Assembly (NCBI GenBank): GCA_014529385.2
Contig: CM043951.1
Location: forward strand, 108,486,469 to 108,550,468
Source: Adiantum capillus-veneris
Lineage: Eukaryota > Streptophyta > Polypodiopsida > Polypodiales > Pteridaceae
Length of the DNA: 64,000 nucleotides
Direction of reading: 5' to 3'
Shown: positions 22,720 to 34,348 of the stretch, in pieces
How positions within the stretch are numbered: the first letter of the stretch is position 1
Layout of the letters: the number at the start of each line of letters is the position of its first letter
Translations under genes and position numbers: made by a program
The notes under the pieces: model-generated
Database searches by the model: none
The model's input: only the letters and a program-made list of their open reading frames with translations
What the model was told of the DNA's origin: nothing

Positions 22720-24722
22720 TCAGATAGTTTTGTTGAGTTTGACATGGCCAAGAAAATTTTCCCCCAAGTTCCCCAAGTAAAGATTATCACCAACCACGTA
22801 GGCCGTAGTCACAGACTTGATAGCATCCCCAGTAGGATCTGCCAATGTTCGTAAGGGTTCACCATCCTCCGTCACGGTAAGTACAAGCGCCCTTTTGTTC
22901 AACCGTTTGAGAAAAACATCCGTCAGTCCCAATACCTGTTGAAGTTGCTTCAAAAATGGAGATCTCATTGCCCAATCCATGTAAAAGGGCCTCGCCTGCA
23001 TCCACAAACAAGGGGAATAAACTCATTACAATGGGACCCACATCGTTTTCTATATTTAGCACGCAAGAACAAATGTTATCCATAACACCATCGATGCATG
23101 CAGCCTCAAACAGCATGCTGAAGAGATAACATCGTAAAATCTGCAGTTCAAGCCCTAAAATATGTGCATCCAATGTCTAGACGATATTGATGCGGAGAAG
23201 AAATGGCTGGCCAATTATTACCCCCACTAAGGCAATCCAAAATTGTCCTTTGCCATCGCTTTTTATATTATCAGGATACGCAGGTAGCCTGTCGATGAAG
23301 ATCTCAAAACGGCCTTTCTTCTCACCCTTGAGCCAATAACGCTGGCACCGAGCCCTGAAAGAACAAAGTCACCAAATTAGGTTAAATCTCTAAAAACAAA
23401 AGTACTTTTGATCAGAAATAAGAAAAAACGGACATACATTACAGTTTCACAAACCACTAGAAAATCCTCATTGCTGGAAAGAACGACTCCATTAGCAAAA
23501 TACAGATGGTCCATGAGGACTGTGGTGATCCGTGTGACTTCATCATACTTCAGGAGGCGCCCATTTGGACGAGCCTCCATTAAGTCATTTATGTGATGAG
23601 CAAATGGATACTTGTCTGTCGCATCGGTGAAATAGATAGATCCGTCCTCCATAGATACGGCAGCTGCATCTGTAAGCCTGCGATGGAGTAGCAAAAGTGA
23701 TGCTTCCCTACACATAGTCATTGAATGTGCGCGCATGCAGCGAGCTGCGAGCAAAGCAAAACTATTGTGTGCTCCGTTGAAAACCACATATCTTACATGA
23801 ATTTCACACCTTCAGCTTCTTGTGAAAGTACCTCTACCTTGTCTTTTGTTACATTCAGCAACCCCTACACAGTTGAAAAGAAAAAATGACATCCTTATGT
23901 ATGTAGCAAACTGGTAATAGCAGAAAAGACCAAATTTACAAAAGTGTGAAGCACAAAAGGCCACTTCCAATCCAAATGTCACCTGCCTTACTATTTAAAT
24001 GAGTTACCACATGACTGATGCATTCGTAAAATTCAATGCTTGCCTTTAAATCGCACGGTCAAGTGTATACAAAGATCACCAATAACACAGTGTAATGAAA
24101 GGGAACATTAAGGAATAATCCAATCACAGAAGTATGCATAATGACATCCAAAGCTTACTAGCGAACCGAAGACTTCCTGTCTCAATCAGTTCACTAAAAA
24201 GAAAAGGCTTGCCATTATTCATCGGATGCCGCATGCGAAATGCAAGCTGCAGCAACGTTAGCAAATTAATAGCAATCAAGCAGCCAAGAATCAAGCAGGC
24301 TCGTTTTATTTATCAAACACAAGTTCTTCAAAAGTATGAATTACCACATCAGGGTCGCAGACGATGAGCTCGCCATGCCTACCGAGGACGAGGCCAAGAG
24401 GGCTGTGGCCTGCACCCAAGAATACCCAGTCCTCCACAAAGTCGGACTTCGGATGGATGCGCTTAATCCACCCATCACTGCAGCCTACGAAGAGGAAACC
24501 TTGTGCATCGACAACAACGTCTTCAGGTGAGGGAAGGAGGCCATCACCGATGCGATGCAAATGGGTGAGGAGTAGCGAGTTGGGTGCAAAGGGACCTATG
24601 AGGGGAACGGGAGGAGATAGAAGGAGAGGGAGGGGACGAATGGTTGAGTAGCGGTCGACTGCCTTGTAAGAAGCAGCTATGGCAATGGCCACCGCTACTA
24701 CGAGTACGAACCACAACTCCAT
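22720..24722 (-). CDS. strictosidine-synthase-like protein (five exons)
   Basis: Encodes a 364-residue six-bladed beta-propeller protein of the strictosidine synthase-like / adipocyte plasma membrane-associated family. Exons on the minus strand: 24,722-24,345; 23,864-23,797; 23,677-23,438; 23,354-23,222; 22,995-22,720; all four introns are GT...AG, and phases join without a stop. Start MELWFVLVVAV gives an N-terminal hydrophobic anchor or signal. Family signatures: LPSPEDVVVDAQG, CSDGWIKRI, GHSPLGLVLGRHGELIVCD, MEDGSIYFTDAT, ARPNGRLLKYD, LYFANGVVLSSNEDFLVVCE, RYWLKG, LPAYPDNIKSDGKGQFWIAL, MRSPFL, and near the end VVGDNLYLGNLGENFLG. Length is typical. Substrate is unknown: most such plant proteins are not proven strictosidine synthases. 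Alternative upstream ATGs exist in frame but precede the hydrophobic start unnaturally. It appears intact and is the only clear host gene here. Confidence 0.88.
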
Positions 24723-24815
24723 GCTCGTAACCTTGTAAATTGGAAGCCAACTCTGAATTTGAAACCGAGATGTGACCCATGCCTCGACTCGGTATGTTCC
24801 GTCCGATTCCAAATA

Positions 24816-25760
24816 GTTCTTTTTGGCATTAGTGTTCTCGGGAAAAATCATTTTTCCAAACATAAAAATTCCTTTTCTTGAATTTGTCAAAAGGGACTTT
24901 GAAAAATTAGGCTTATTTTTTGGGTTTTTGTTGGCTTTCTACAAGAAACCCGTAGTGTGGAGCTAAGTTAGGGGGACTTTCATAGTTTTCTGTGGTGCAT
25001 GATGTAGACTTACCTTTCATTTCAAATCCTGTCTTTACTTTTCTATTTTCTAGCATTCTATTGTTCTATTTTCTAGCATTCTATTGTTCTAAAATGCTGA
25101 AGTGAAGTTTCACCTTCCTTAATTTTAATAAACTTTAAAATTAAACTTTACACACACACACACACAACATATATGTTTTTTTTTTCATTGTTTTAGAATG
25201 CTAAAGTGAAGCTTCACCTTGCATAATGCTAATAAATTCTACACACACATATATTAATTAGTTCTTTTTATTTCACCTTTCATTTCACAACTTCACATGG
25301 CTTTACATTTCTTGCATTTTATAGTTTGATTCCAATTAGTGTTAACATTCAAGAAAGTCTCTTTTATTAAGCGGCTATTGATCGAGTTTCTTCCTCACAA
25401 AGAAAAAAATCAGAAATACTAGTAGTAATTTTGAAATTTGCAAAATATTTGGATGACTTTCTCACATATTTCATCCGTTTTTCTTTCGTTTATCATGGTT
25501 TGCAGCTAGCTAGTCTCGATTTTCAATCGGCTCAAGACTAAGCAAATGCAATCGTTTCGCAAACACTGATATCAGTTTAAACAATTTTATCACTTTCTTA
25601 TTGTTTTTGAAAGCCACCATGACCCTTTGACTTGTTACATTATTTTTCTCTATTTTGGAGTGGAATTTCTCATTTTCCTTTTGCCTTCAACCGGCATTTT
25701 GAAATTTGAAAACGGCACGATATTAAGCTGAGACACATTTTTTCCGAACACTACTGCCTT
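24816..25760. repeat. dispersed repeat upstream of the strictosidine-synthase-like gene
   Basis: 24,830-24,930 matches 13,535-13,640 (ATTTTTCCAAACATAAAAAT, CTTGAATTT, AGGCTTATTTTTTGGG), and 25,490-25,760 matches 13,480-13,800 (TCAACCGGCATTTTGAAA, TTAAGCTGAGACACATTTTT). Between them, about 25,080-25,260, is a local tandem duplication built on AATGCT(G/A)AAGTGAAG(T/C)TTCACCTT with CA repeats. The repeat begins about 100 bases upstream of the gene's start codon, so the promoter of that gene may include repeat-derived sequence. Confidence 0.65.
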
Positions 25761-25786
25761 CCTAAAGAAAGGGAGTGTTGCCTCAT

Positions 25787-26165
25787 GACTAAGGGAGGTA
25801 AGGGGATCCACCTCCTAAGTCTACGCACGAAAAACGAGGCAATCGTAGCCACAAGGGTCGTATTAAAACTAAACCTAGGCACAAATTAAATTCCAAAAAT
25901 CCAAGCAGCGCATGTTGGCTCACAATCTAGTATCATGAAAACGGAGAGGGTACATGACACGGGTGAGGTGGTTAGTCCATGCGATACAAAACCTAAGGCA
26001 TGAGGTCGTGGGTTCAAATCCATGTCGTCAAGGCGTGGTGGAGTCTCCTCACCGCCTTGATTTTTGCGCTACCCGAGTTTAGTTCACCTCGAGATGTCGT
26101 CCATGAACCCAATTGTTGATCCCCTCTATCCCCCTTATTAATTGCCTAGTGCTACTTAGTGCGAG
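25787..26165 (+). repeat. SINE-like repeat, copy B (tRNA-derived)
   Basis: Head GGGTGAGGTGGTTAGTCCATG from 25,961 and B-box-like GGGTTCAAATC at 26,010-26,020, spacing 49, as in copy A at 8.2 kb. Body blocks shared with copy A: GAGTTTAGTTCACCTCG, TTGATCCCCTCTATCCCCCT and an end at ACTTAGTG. Upstream similarity to copy A extends back to about 25,787 (GGTAAGGGGATC, ACTAAACC). An oligo-A or oligo-T tail is not evident. Confidence 0.65.
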
Positions 26166-26722
26166 GGGAGTGTTGATGTAGACTCCAGTGGTTTGTGAGT
26201 CGTGTAAAAAGGCCTCAACCATGCCATGTGGGTGGAAAGAACTAGTCTTGTTTGGTTGGCTTTGCCAAAGAAACTTGTTGATACGAGTGCATCATCCATC
26301 CTCCAAATGGGGGAGAGAGGGACAAAGAGAGACACACGGTGGACAATGAGCTCTCAAATGACGGTGAGTCCTCAAAAAATGTGTTGATGCAGTTTAGTAT
26401 TGATGTGTTGTTGTTTACATACAGTAAACTATAGTGTAAAGAAATGCAAAAAATGACTTTGACTACTACTAACCTTGTCATTGAGTAGGCATCTTGTTCG
26501 AGTGTGCATGGTAGAGAATGTTGTTTTGTCAAGCGATAGGAAAATCGTTTGGGTAGTTAAACTTTTTGTTATACAATGAGGAAATGACATACACTATAAA
26601 CCATATATACTACACAATTTACAAAATTGCCACAAAGAAGTACGGTCCCTGCCATTGTGTCCCCGCAAAATTTTTAAAGAATGGAAGCCATGCCTTGCAT
26701 AGTTTAGTTCTGTAGTCCGAGC
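26166..26722. other. intergenic between SINE copy B and copia-2C LTR
   Basis: Begins GTGTTGATGTAGACTCC, which resembles the start of a plant copia LTR, but no matching partner, primer site or coding region supports that. No gene recognised. The 26,594-26,788 minus-strand open stretch partly overlaps the LTR and is not a gene. Confidence 0.4.
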
Positions 26723-26947
26723 TGTTGGAAATAGGGTTGCAGGGAACCACACACAACTTGGAGAAGACGAAAAAAGCTCAAGGCACACAACAAAGAGTAG
26801 TATTTCTTAGTGTGCAATGAAAGGTAAGTTAGCCCTAGAGTGATGGGCATATATACAATGCACATGGAGAAAACCTCCTAGTGAGGGAAAACTCCCGGTG
26901 GTCCTAAGTGTGTTCACACACATCACTACCACATGCATATGGTAACA
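26723..26947 (-). mobile_element. copia-2C 3' LTR
   Basis: 225-base LTR on the minus strand, starting TGTTACCATATGCATGTGG at 26,947 and ending in CAACA at 26,723. It matches the LTRs at 33,788-34,013, 47,891-48,117, 48,717-48,939 and 53,363-53,578, sharing AACCCTAATTCC-type ends. A purine tract precedes it at 26,948-26,960 on the minus strand, as expected for a 3' LTR of the copia-2C element. Confidence 0.85.
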
Positions 26948-27941
26948 AATCCCTCCTGGGAGTGAAGCAGTGAACGAGAGCTGACACATAGAGTATAGGG
27001 AAGTGCCATGCCCTGAGGACATGATCAGTCCACAAAGGGGAGTAAGCCCAAAGCTTTGCAAAAAGTTTTGATTCACTAGACAATGTCTTTGTGAAAAGAT
27101 ATGCAAGGTTGTCCTGTGTTGGCACATAAGCCAAGCTGATCTCTCTTGCTGAGAGCCTCCCTGACATAGTGGTAATGCACCTCAATGTGCTTTGTGCGAG
27201 CCATAAGGCATCTGAGCCACACGCACTCAACTGTAGCTATGCAGATTGCCCTGCACTCAGCCTCACAACTTGAAGTGGCCACAACAGGTTGCTTCTTGCT
27301 CAACCATCATATACATGAATTATCGAGCATGAAACAGAAACCACTCGTGGCCACTCGCATGTCATAACAACCAGCCCAATCTGAGTCCGAAAAAGCATGC
27401 CAATTTGGCAACAATGATCCCCCCTTGGGATAAAACAACCCAAGATGCAAAGTGCCACTCAAGTAGCAAAAGATCCGCTTGACAACCTGCCAATGCTTAG
27501 ACCCTGGGCTATGCATAAATCTGTTGACCTGTGAGACTGCAAACCGAATATTTGGCCTTATGTTTCGTACATAAATAAGGCATCCAACAATAGTTTGATA
27601 AAGAGTGACATTGGCAGGATCACCAAGATCATGAAGACTCAACTTCAAACCCATTTCCATGGGAGTGGAAATAGGCTTTCATTCCTCAAGTCATCCAAAC
27701 TCACATAGCAATGTCTTTATGAAACTTGTTTGACACAATGCAATACGACCATCATACTACTTAAATTGTATGCCCAAATAATGATGCAATAGGCCCAAAT
27801 CTTTCATCTTGAAAGTAGCATTCAAATCAGCCTTAAATTCAGCATATGTGCCTCATTCAAATCAGCCTTAAATTCATCTTGAAAGTAGCATTCAAATCAG
27901 CCTTAAATTCAGCATATGTGCCTCATTTTGACCAGTGATCA
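26948..27941 (-). pseudogene. copia-2C RT C-terminus and RNase H (3' half)
   Basis: From 27,941 leftward the minus strand continues a copia RT immediately after the YVDD region (LITG), then has METGLKLSLHDLGDPANVTL, SQVNRFMHSPGSKHWQVVK, GLFYPKGGS, AFSDSDWAGCYD and SCEAECRAI. A stop interrupts at about 27,307 and an internal deletion joins RCLM directly to ARTKHIEVHYHYVRE, removing roughly 30 residues present in copia-2B. A 70-base tandem duplication lies at about 27,804-27,930. The 5' half of the same RT lies at 51,835-52,375. Confidence 0.8.
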
Positions 27942-28107
27942 TGAAAGGCCATAGGGAAGATAGACATGCCATTAACCACCCAACCATACCTATATATAGG
28001 CCCTTGGCCCTCTGGCTCTTAGCTATATATACCCCTGTACTGCATGTGTATATGTAGGCCCTCGGCCAAGGGCCGTGCCCTCCTATAGTCCTACCCTTGG
28101 CATGACA
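27942..28107 (-). mobile_element. 3' LTR of the 166-base-LTR element
   Basis: Starts TGTCATGCC at 28,107 and ends CCTTTCA at 27,942 on the minus strand, with purine tract AAGGGGGGAGTAA directly upstream. Left flank gatca at 27,937-27,941 equals the right flank of the partner LTR. It contains TATATATAG-rich sequence that may include the element's TATA box. Confidence 0.8.
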
Positions 28108-28907
28108 TTACTCCCCCCTTGGAGAAGCGTTTTCATTTGTGAAAACAAAAGTGGAGAATCTTCATAAGAACACTAATGTTTTCCACAGTGGTATTCCTCA
28201 TGGATCGAGCTGTTTGTTTGATCAAAACACGGTTCAATAGGAGGTCCAATGAAATCAAGAATAACAACTTGATTGTGCACATTGTTGTCCATTGGCAGCC
28301 ATCTTGTGTTACCGGTTGCAATCCAATCATAGTGTGTAGACTCCATTTAGAACGCACATGAGCATGCGAAACGAGTTATCACAACAAAGATGTACCTGAA
28401 AGAGTACCTCTTTTCACTTTCCATGAAAGTAACTTGCTGACAAAACTCATCAGCCAGTTGTAAGTCCTTGACTTGTTCTCAAATTTCATCGCTAAACAAC
28501 CCCACCATAACTAGTGCTCAAGGTTGAGAACCTGACTTATACATGAAGAGACTAAACCTAGTCGCAAACATGATTTAACTGATAGTAAGAAAACTTCAAG
28601 TAGAGCAATAAATGCTTACTAATTGGATTGCTTGGTGCTAATGTACACACTTTGCATATCCTTTAGCACAAGATTACACTTTGTAATCTGCCTATCCCCT
28701 TGGATAATTGAGGTGTGTTTCCCCCACGGTTTACAGACAGTCTTCCCATAGGACTGATAAACGGGGATCACAATATCGTACAACATTGCTGGGGAATCAA
28801 CAATGTCCTGAATAACCATCGTGGTTAACTGGAAAGATCCACAAGCATCCAAACCAAGCTATGTCCTCTATGGATGATTGGTAGACCCAAAAGTAATTTT
28901 AGAGAGA
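28108..28907 (-). other. internal sequence of the 166-base-LTR element, near its 3' end
   Basis: Minus-strand open stretches 28,852-28,619 (DACGSFQLTTMVIQDIVD...) and 28,357-28,133 are present but not recognised. They could be fragments of a captured host gene or chance frames. No retroviral-type motif is seen. Confidence 0.35.
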
Positions 28908-31900
28908 TTGTAACATTTAATGGCTTAATAACTTATGAGTAGCGGAACCTAGCATGAACATAGTGGGCATTTCATTAGAATAGATTCCTAATGAGAATTA
29001 CAAGAGTGCTTGGGTGGAGAGAGCACACCTAGTTAGATAGCATCGACAATACTTTCAAAAGAGAGAGAAATTAAGCTATTGACAACAGTTGAGGACCGTA
29101 TTTTCATGGAGCCGGTCCCCCCTCCAAAAGGCTTTGTATTATGGTTTCTCCCATCAAGAGAGACATTGTACAATACAATTCTTTGTGTTCCTTCAAGACT
29201 AGCTAGTGCAATGAAGATGGAAAATTCATGCACTAAGCAAAACACTTAACAAACACAACTTGAATTATCCCCGTTCTCAGACCCAAGACCTCACACACCT
29301 TCGAAGATGGTGAGAGCTAGCAGGGTATGAGAGTAGATTGAGAGGAAAAAGGAGTATCTTACGAGAAAGATGTACATCTCCTCACATAATCACTCATATG
29401 TAGCATAGCTTAGCTTAGTAATTACCTTGGTAGAGGAGATGATCATGCATTGAAGCTTGGCTCTTGGTTGGATTTGCATCCACATGCCAAGAGAGTGTTG
29501 ATGTAGGCTTCTATCTCACAAGCTTGGAGTAGGTGATGAGTTCTCCATTAAAGCTTGGGAAGAGATAGTCTTCTCTTTCTTCACACATCAGCTTGTGTGT
29601 GTGTGTGTGTGTGTGATAATGCCTTGCAAAAATCAGCCCCCTCTCTCTCTTGGGCGAGCCCTCTTGCTAATTGCTCATTGGCCCTCCCCAAGTCAAGCCA
29701 ATTACAATTAAGCAGCATAAGTGATAGCCTTCTGACATGTGTCCCCCGTTCCCCTTTTGTGAGAGATTTAGGTAATTAAATAATTAAACTAAACTCTCAT
29801 TGGACCCCTTTGCCTCCTGGTCAATAGGAATCAGGCAAGCCATGGGGCTCCTGAATGCTCATTGGACCCCTTGGGAGACTGCCCAATAGTCTTCTAGGAG
29901 ACTTAATTCTCATTGGTTTCTTTTATTAAATGTTTTTAAATTAATTAAACTAGATTTACTCTAGCTTAATTCTCATTGGTCCACTTCAAGGGTCATCCAA
30001 TAGAAATTGGGCACACCTTGTGGGCATCTGGCCTAGGGAGCTGACATGTGTCCCTCATTCCCTTTGTGTAAAGGGAGCCTGTGTGTGTGTGTGTGTGTGT
30101 GTGGCTTTCTCTCTCATCCCCTACCTTTAGGGCTCGCCCCCTCCCATGTAGGGATGTGCAAAGACTTTTAGGGCACACACAAAGCATCCAATTTTCCCTA
30201 GGGTTGACCTTTGGACACAACCTTTGAATTTTGGAACCTTAGCATTTTGGAAGTCTTAATGGGCTGAATCTTAGGGTCTTTTTAGCCCATTGTTGCACAT
30301 GGCTCTTTTGCAGATGGCCCCCCCTTTGGATCCCTATTTTCCCTCCTTTGGATCCCTACTGTGGCCGGTCTGTTAGCTTAACCAATATTCTAGCTTTTTC
30401 TCCCCTGGCCTTCCCCACATTAAATGATCAGTTTAATATGAGAAAATCATTTAGGAGAATTAGATATTGATTATTATGACAGAGATACTCCACATAGAGT
30501 GCAAAATGTCATAATAATCAATATCTAATTCTCCTAAATGATTTTCTCATGTTAAATTGATCATTTAATATGGAAGTTCCAAGGGAGAAAAAGCTAGAAT
30601 ATTGGTTAAGCTAGCAGACTCGCCACGGTAGGGATCCAAAGGAGGGTAAATAAAGATCTAAAGGGGGGGCCATCTGCAAAAGATCTATGTGCAACAATGG
30701 GCTCAAAAGACCCTAAGGTTCAGCCCATTAAGACTTCCAAAATGCTAAGGTTCCAAAATTCAAAGGTTGTGTCCAAAGGTCAAACATTAGGGGAATTGGA
30801 TGCTTTGTGTGTGTCCCAAAAAGTCTTTGTCAAGCCCTACATAGGAGGGAGAGAGCCCAAGAAGTAGGGGATGAGAGAGAAACACCCACACACACTCACA
30901 AGCTTCATTTGTACACAAGGGGAAAGAGGGACACATGTCAGCTCCCTATGCCAGATGCCCACAAGGTGTACTCAAATCCTACTGGATGGCCATGGAGGTG
31001 GACCAATGAGAATTAGGCTAGAGTAAATCTAGTTTAATTAATTTAAAAACACTTAATAAAAGAACCAATAAGAATTAAGCTCTCTAGAAGACTATTGGAC
31101 AGTCTCCTAATTAATTTAAAAACACTTATTAAAAGAACCAATAAGAATTAAGCTCTCTAGAAGACTATTGGACAGTCTCCCAAGGGGACCAATGAGCATT
31201 CAATAGCCCAATGGCTTGCCTGATTCCTATTGGCCAGGAGGCAAAGGGGTCCAATGAGAGTTTAGTTGCATTTATTAACTACCTAAAGCTCTCACAAAAG
31301 GGGAAACGGGGACACATGTCAAAAGGCTATAACTTATGCTACTTAATTTCCATTGGCTGTGCCTGGGGAGGTCCAATATGGCTGTAGCATGAGCATTTAC
31401 CAAGGGGGGTCGACCAAGAGAGAGAGGGGGCTGATTTTGCAAGGCATTATCACACACTCACACAATCTCATGTGTGAAGCAAAGAAGACTCTCTCTCCTT
31501 CTCAAGCTTTAATGGAAAGCTTACCACCTACTCCAAGCTTGTGAGAAGGGATGCCTACACCAACAACTCTTGGCTTTGTGATGCAAATCCAACCAAGAGC
31601 CAAGCTTCAATGCATGTTCATCTCCTCTACCATGCTAATTACTAAGCTAATCTATGCTAATATGAGTGATTATGTGAGGAGATGTACATCTTTCTCGTAA
31701 GAATACTCCTTCTTCCTCTAAATCTACTCTCATACTCCGCTAGCTCTCACCATCTTCGAAGGTGTGTGAGGTCTTGGGTCTGAGACCGTGAGGGAATTGA
31801 TGTTGTGTTTGATAAGTGTTTTTCTTAGTGCATGAAGTTTCCATCTTCATTGCACTAGCTAGTATTGAAGGAACACAAAGAATTGTATTGTAAAATGTCG

Positions 31901-32165
31901 CTTGATGGGAGAAACCGTAATACAAAGCCTTTTGGAGGGGGGACCGCTGGCTCCATGCAAATCCGGTCCTCAACTGTTGTCAATTGCTTAATTTCTCTCT
32001 CTTTTGAAGTATTGTTCATGCTATCTAACTAGGTGTTATGCTTTTTGTTGCTCTCTCCACCCAAGCACTCTTGTTATTCTCATTAGGAAGCTATTCTAAT
32101 GAAATGCTCACTATGTCCATGCTATTTTCCGCTACACACAAGTTACTAGACCATTAAATGTTACA
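28908..32165. repeat. 3.26-kb near-palindrome (arms about 1.6 kb)
   Basis: Left arm 28,908-30,480 and right arm 30,508-32,165 are reverse complements with a 27-base loop. Outer ends: TTGTAACATTTAATGG and its complement. Matching inner words include TTAGATATTGATTATTATGA next to the loop, and GGCTTTGTATTA, CTTTGTGTTCCTTCA, GTGTGTGTGTGT in the arms with their complements. Arms differ by scattered substitutions and by a tandem duplication of about 75 bases in the right arm only (about 31,030-31,180). No coding region recognised. It may be a foldback transposon or an inverted duplication. Confidence 0.85.
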
Positions 32166-33787
32166 AAAAAATGCTTCATAAGCAACTTAATGTGATGAAT
32201 ATGCATGCCGCTCCAAATCAGCCTTTGCTAAACACTAGGGCCCATAACACCCAGTGTGCATGCATTTAGCAAAAAACAGATCCGCACATGTATATCCATG
32301 ATCATCCCTGCCAATACTGATGGAGAATGTGTTACTTTTAGAACACATCAAAGAAGAATGTGAATAGTTCTGAAAAGAAACTAAATACTTTCTACTGCAA
32401 TCATTTGCAAGCCTTGCTAAAACGTTTGAACCATAATAGAAGGTGAAACATTAATCACTTCTAGGTACAAACAATGAAACCTTTTCATTAACAACTGATA
32501 GCAGTGCTATATGCATAAACAACAATCAGTTAATGTTGTTTAACAACACTTGTACCTTAACAAGTTAGTCTCAATATCCGACAATTTCTGGCCACTGAAA
32601 TTGTTCCTGATACGACGTGCTGAAAACGGTCTAGAAAACATATTTGACCAGCACCTAGGGATTGAAATAGTGGGCGTCAGTGTTATTCCCAGAGACGCAT
32701 ATTCTCCACATGTGGAATATGTCTCATGTAAGGGTGTCTGAAAAAAGAACATCCTTCAAGTACGAGATGTACTTGTGCGTGGAGGTAATTGCAAACACTC
32801 TATGATGGGAATGAGAGGGACCCTCATTAGCCTTGCTCCACACTCGCTAAAATGAACTCCTTGAGTTCCTAGACCATGTTGTATCCCATGTGACAACATG
32901 TGCCAAATAAACCCTACAAGTGGGTCTATAACTGTATAATGCAAAAACTTATTTTGGACACCACAACCGAGATTGCTTGGCTCTTACATGACCTTGTCAG
33001 TTCTTTGAAGATCAAACCAAAAGAAACAAAACCAAAACAGATGTGTACATGTAGTGGAGTGAAAAGCACCTGCCTAAATTTCCCGTCGGCAAAGGCCTAG
33101 GAACACTTATTGAAAATTAGTGAAATGCAAGTAGTATTGCACACGTAACCTTGGATGGTGCCTTTGCAAACCAGACCCCTTGGTTAAAATCAGCATTGTC
33201 AAACTCCTTGGTTAAACGTTGCAGGAAAACTGCTGAACTAGTAGCTGATAGTATCTTAATTCAACTTTGGATCCTGAAATTATCCACGAGCCCTTGGTAG
33301 CTTATGGACTTCTTTCCTTGAAAGTGCAAGTGTGAAGATTCCAAGAATCGACCATAACACTGAATAAGTGATTTAATAATCATGAGCTGCGTCTTACCCC
33401 AAAACTGGATTCATATAGACACTTGTAGTGCTAGAGATAAGATAGAAGATCCACTGAAGTTGGAATCATATTCACAACTAGATCTTTTTCGGACCCAAAA
33501 ATCCATAATCGTGGGTTTTTGTGAACAGCCGTGCTTTCTGAATGCTGGCATCATCTATACACCTTGGTAGAGATAAGCGCTTACGAGTTTAAGCCACTGA
33601 AAAACTCGACTTGATTTTCACACTCAAAGTGTGTAGTGCTAAAATAATGCCCATAAAATCACTAATGGAAAGATCCTTGCTTGTCCATTATAATCGATGG
33701 GTACTTAACCGGATAGAAATGTTCGATCTTGAAATCAATCACTGATGGACTACAAACAGATGGCTCTTAGCCCTTCCTATTACCGTA
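32166..33787 (-). other. internal sequence of the 166-base-LTR element, middle part
   Basis: Lies between the palindrome and copia-2A. Open stretches of about 60-70 codons on both strands (for example 32,752-32,540 and 32,944-32,756 minus) show no recognised domain. Sequence has normal complexity, not microsatellite-like, so it may be a decayed gene captured by the element. Confidence 0.35.
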
Positions 33788-34031
33788 TGTTACCATATAA
33801 TGTGGTAGTGATGTGTGTGAACACACTAGGACCACCGGGGAATTTTTTCCCTCTTTAGGAGGTTTTTCCCCCCGTGCATTGTATATACGCCCATCACTCT
33901 AGGGCTACCTATCTTTCCATTTCACACTAAGTAAAACACTCTCTATTGTGTGCCTTGAGCTTCCTTCGTCTTCTCCAAGCTGTGTGTGTTTCTTTGCAAC
34001 CCTAATTCCAACAATTGGTATCAGAGTAGGT
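33788..34031 (+). mobile_element. copia-2A 5' LTR and primer-binding site
   Basis: LTR 33,788-34,013 (226 bases) starts TGTTACCATATAATGTGG and ends TAATTCCAACA. It is followed at once by ATTGGTATCAGAGTAGG (34,014-34,030), the usual copia primer site complementary to initiator-Met tRNA. The left flank ccgta (33,783-33,787) nearly matches ccgtg after the LTR ending at 48,939. This LTR is closer in sequence to that one than to the LTR at 47,891-48,117. Confidence 0.9.
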
Positions 34032-34348
34032 TGCGTCCTCCCGAGCTTAGTTGCCAGTAGCTCCAGCACACGCCTGCTCACTTTCATCGATTTCTGTGAG
34101 CTTTGGCGAGCATTCACAGGTTGACAAAAATTTCAAGATTTTTGATTCGGGCTCATTTCGAACTCCGTTTCCACTACAGCCAGGTCTGCGCAGGCAATTT
34201 CGTCATTTTGTGCAGAATTTTTGTCATCGCAAATAATTCCATAGGAAGTCCCATACATTCTATTGCGGGTTGTGATATATAGCACGTGCTGGTCTCACTC
34301 AGTTTCTCCTCATTTCGAGCAGTTTTCACATCAGGTGCATGTATTTAC

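Noticed and set aside
26166-26250. LTR beginning TGTTGATGTAG after SINE copy B
   Set aside because: A similar word occurs near 29,490, but no extended match, primer site or partner LTR was found.
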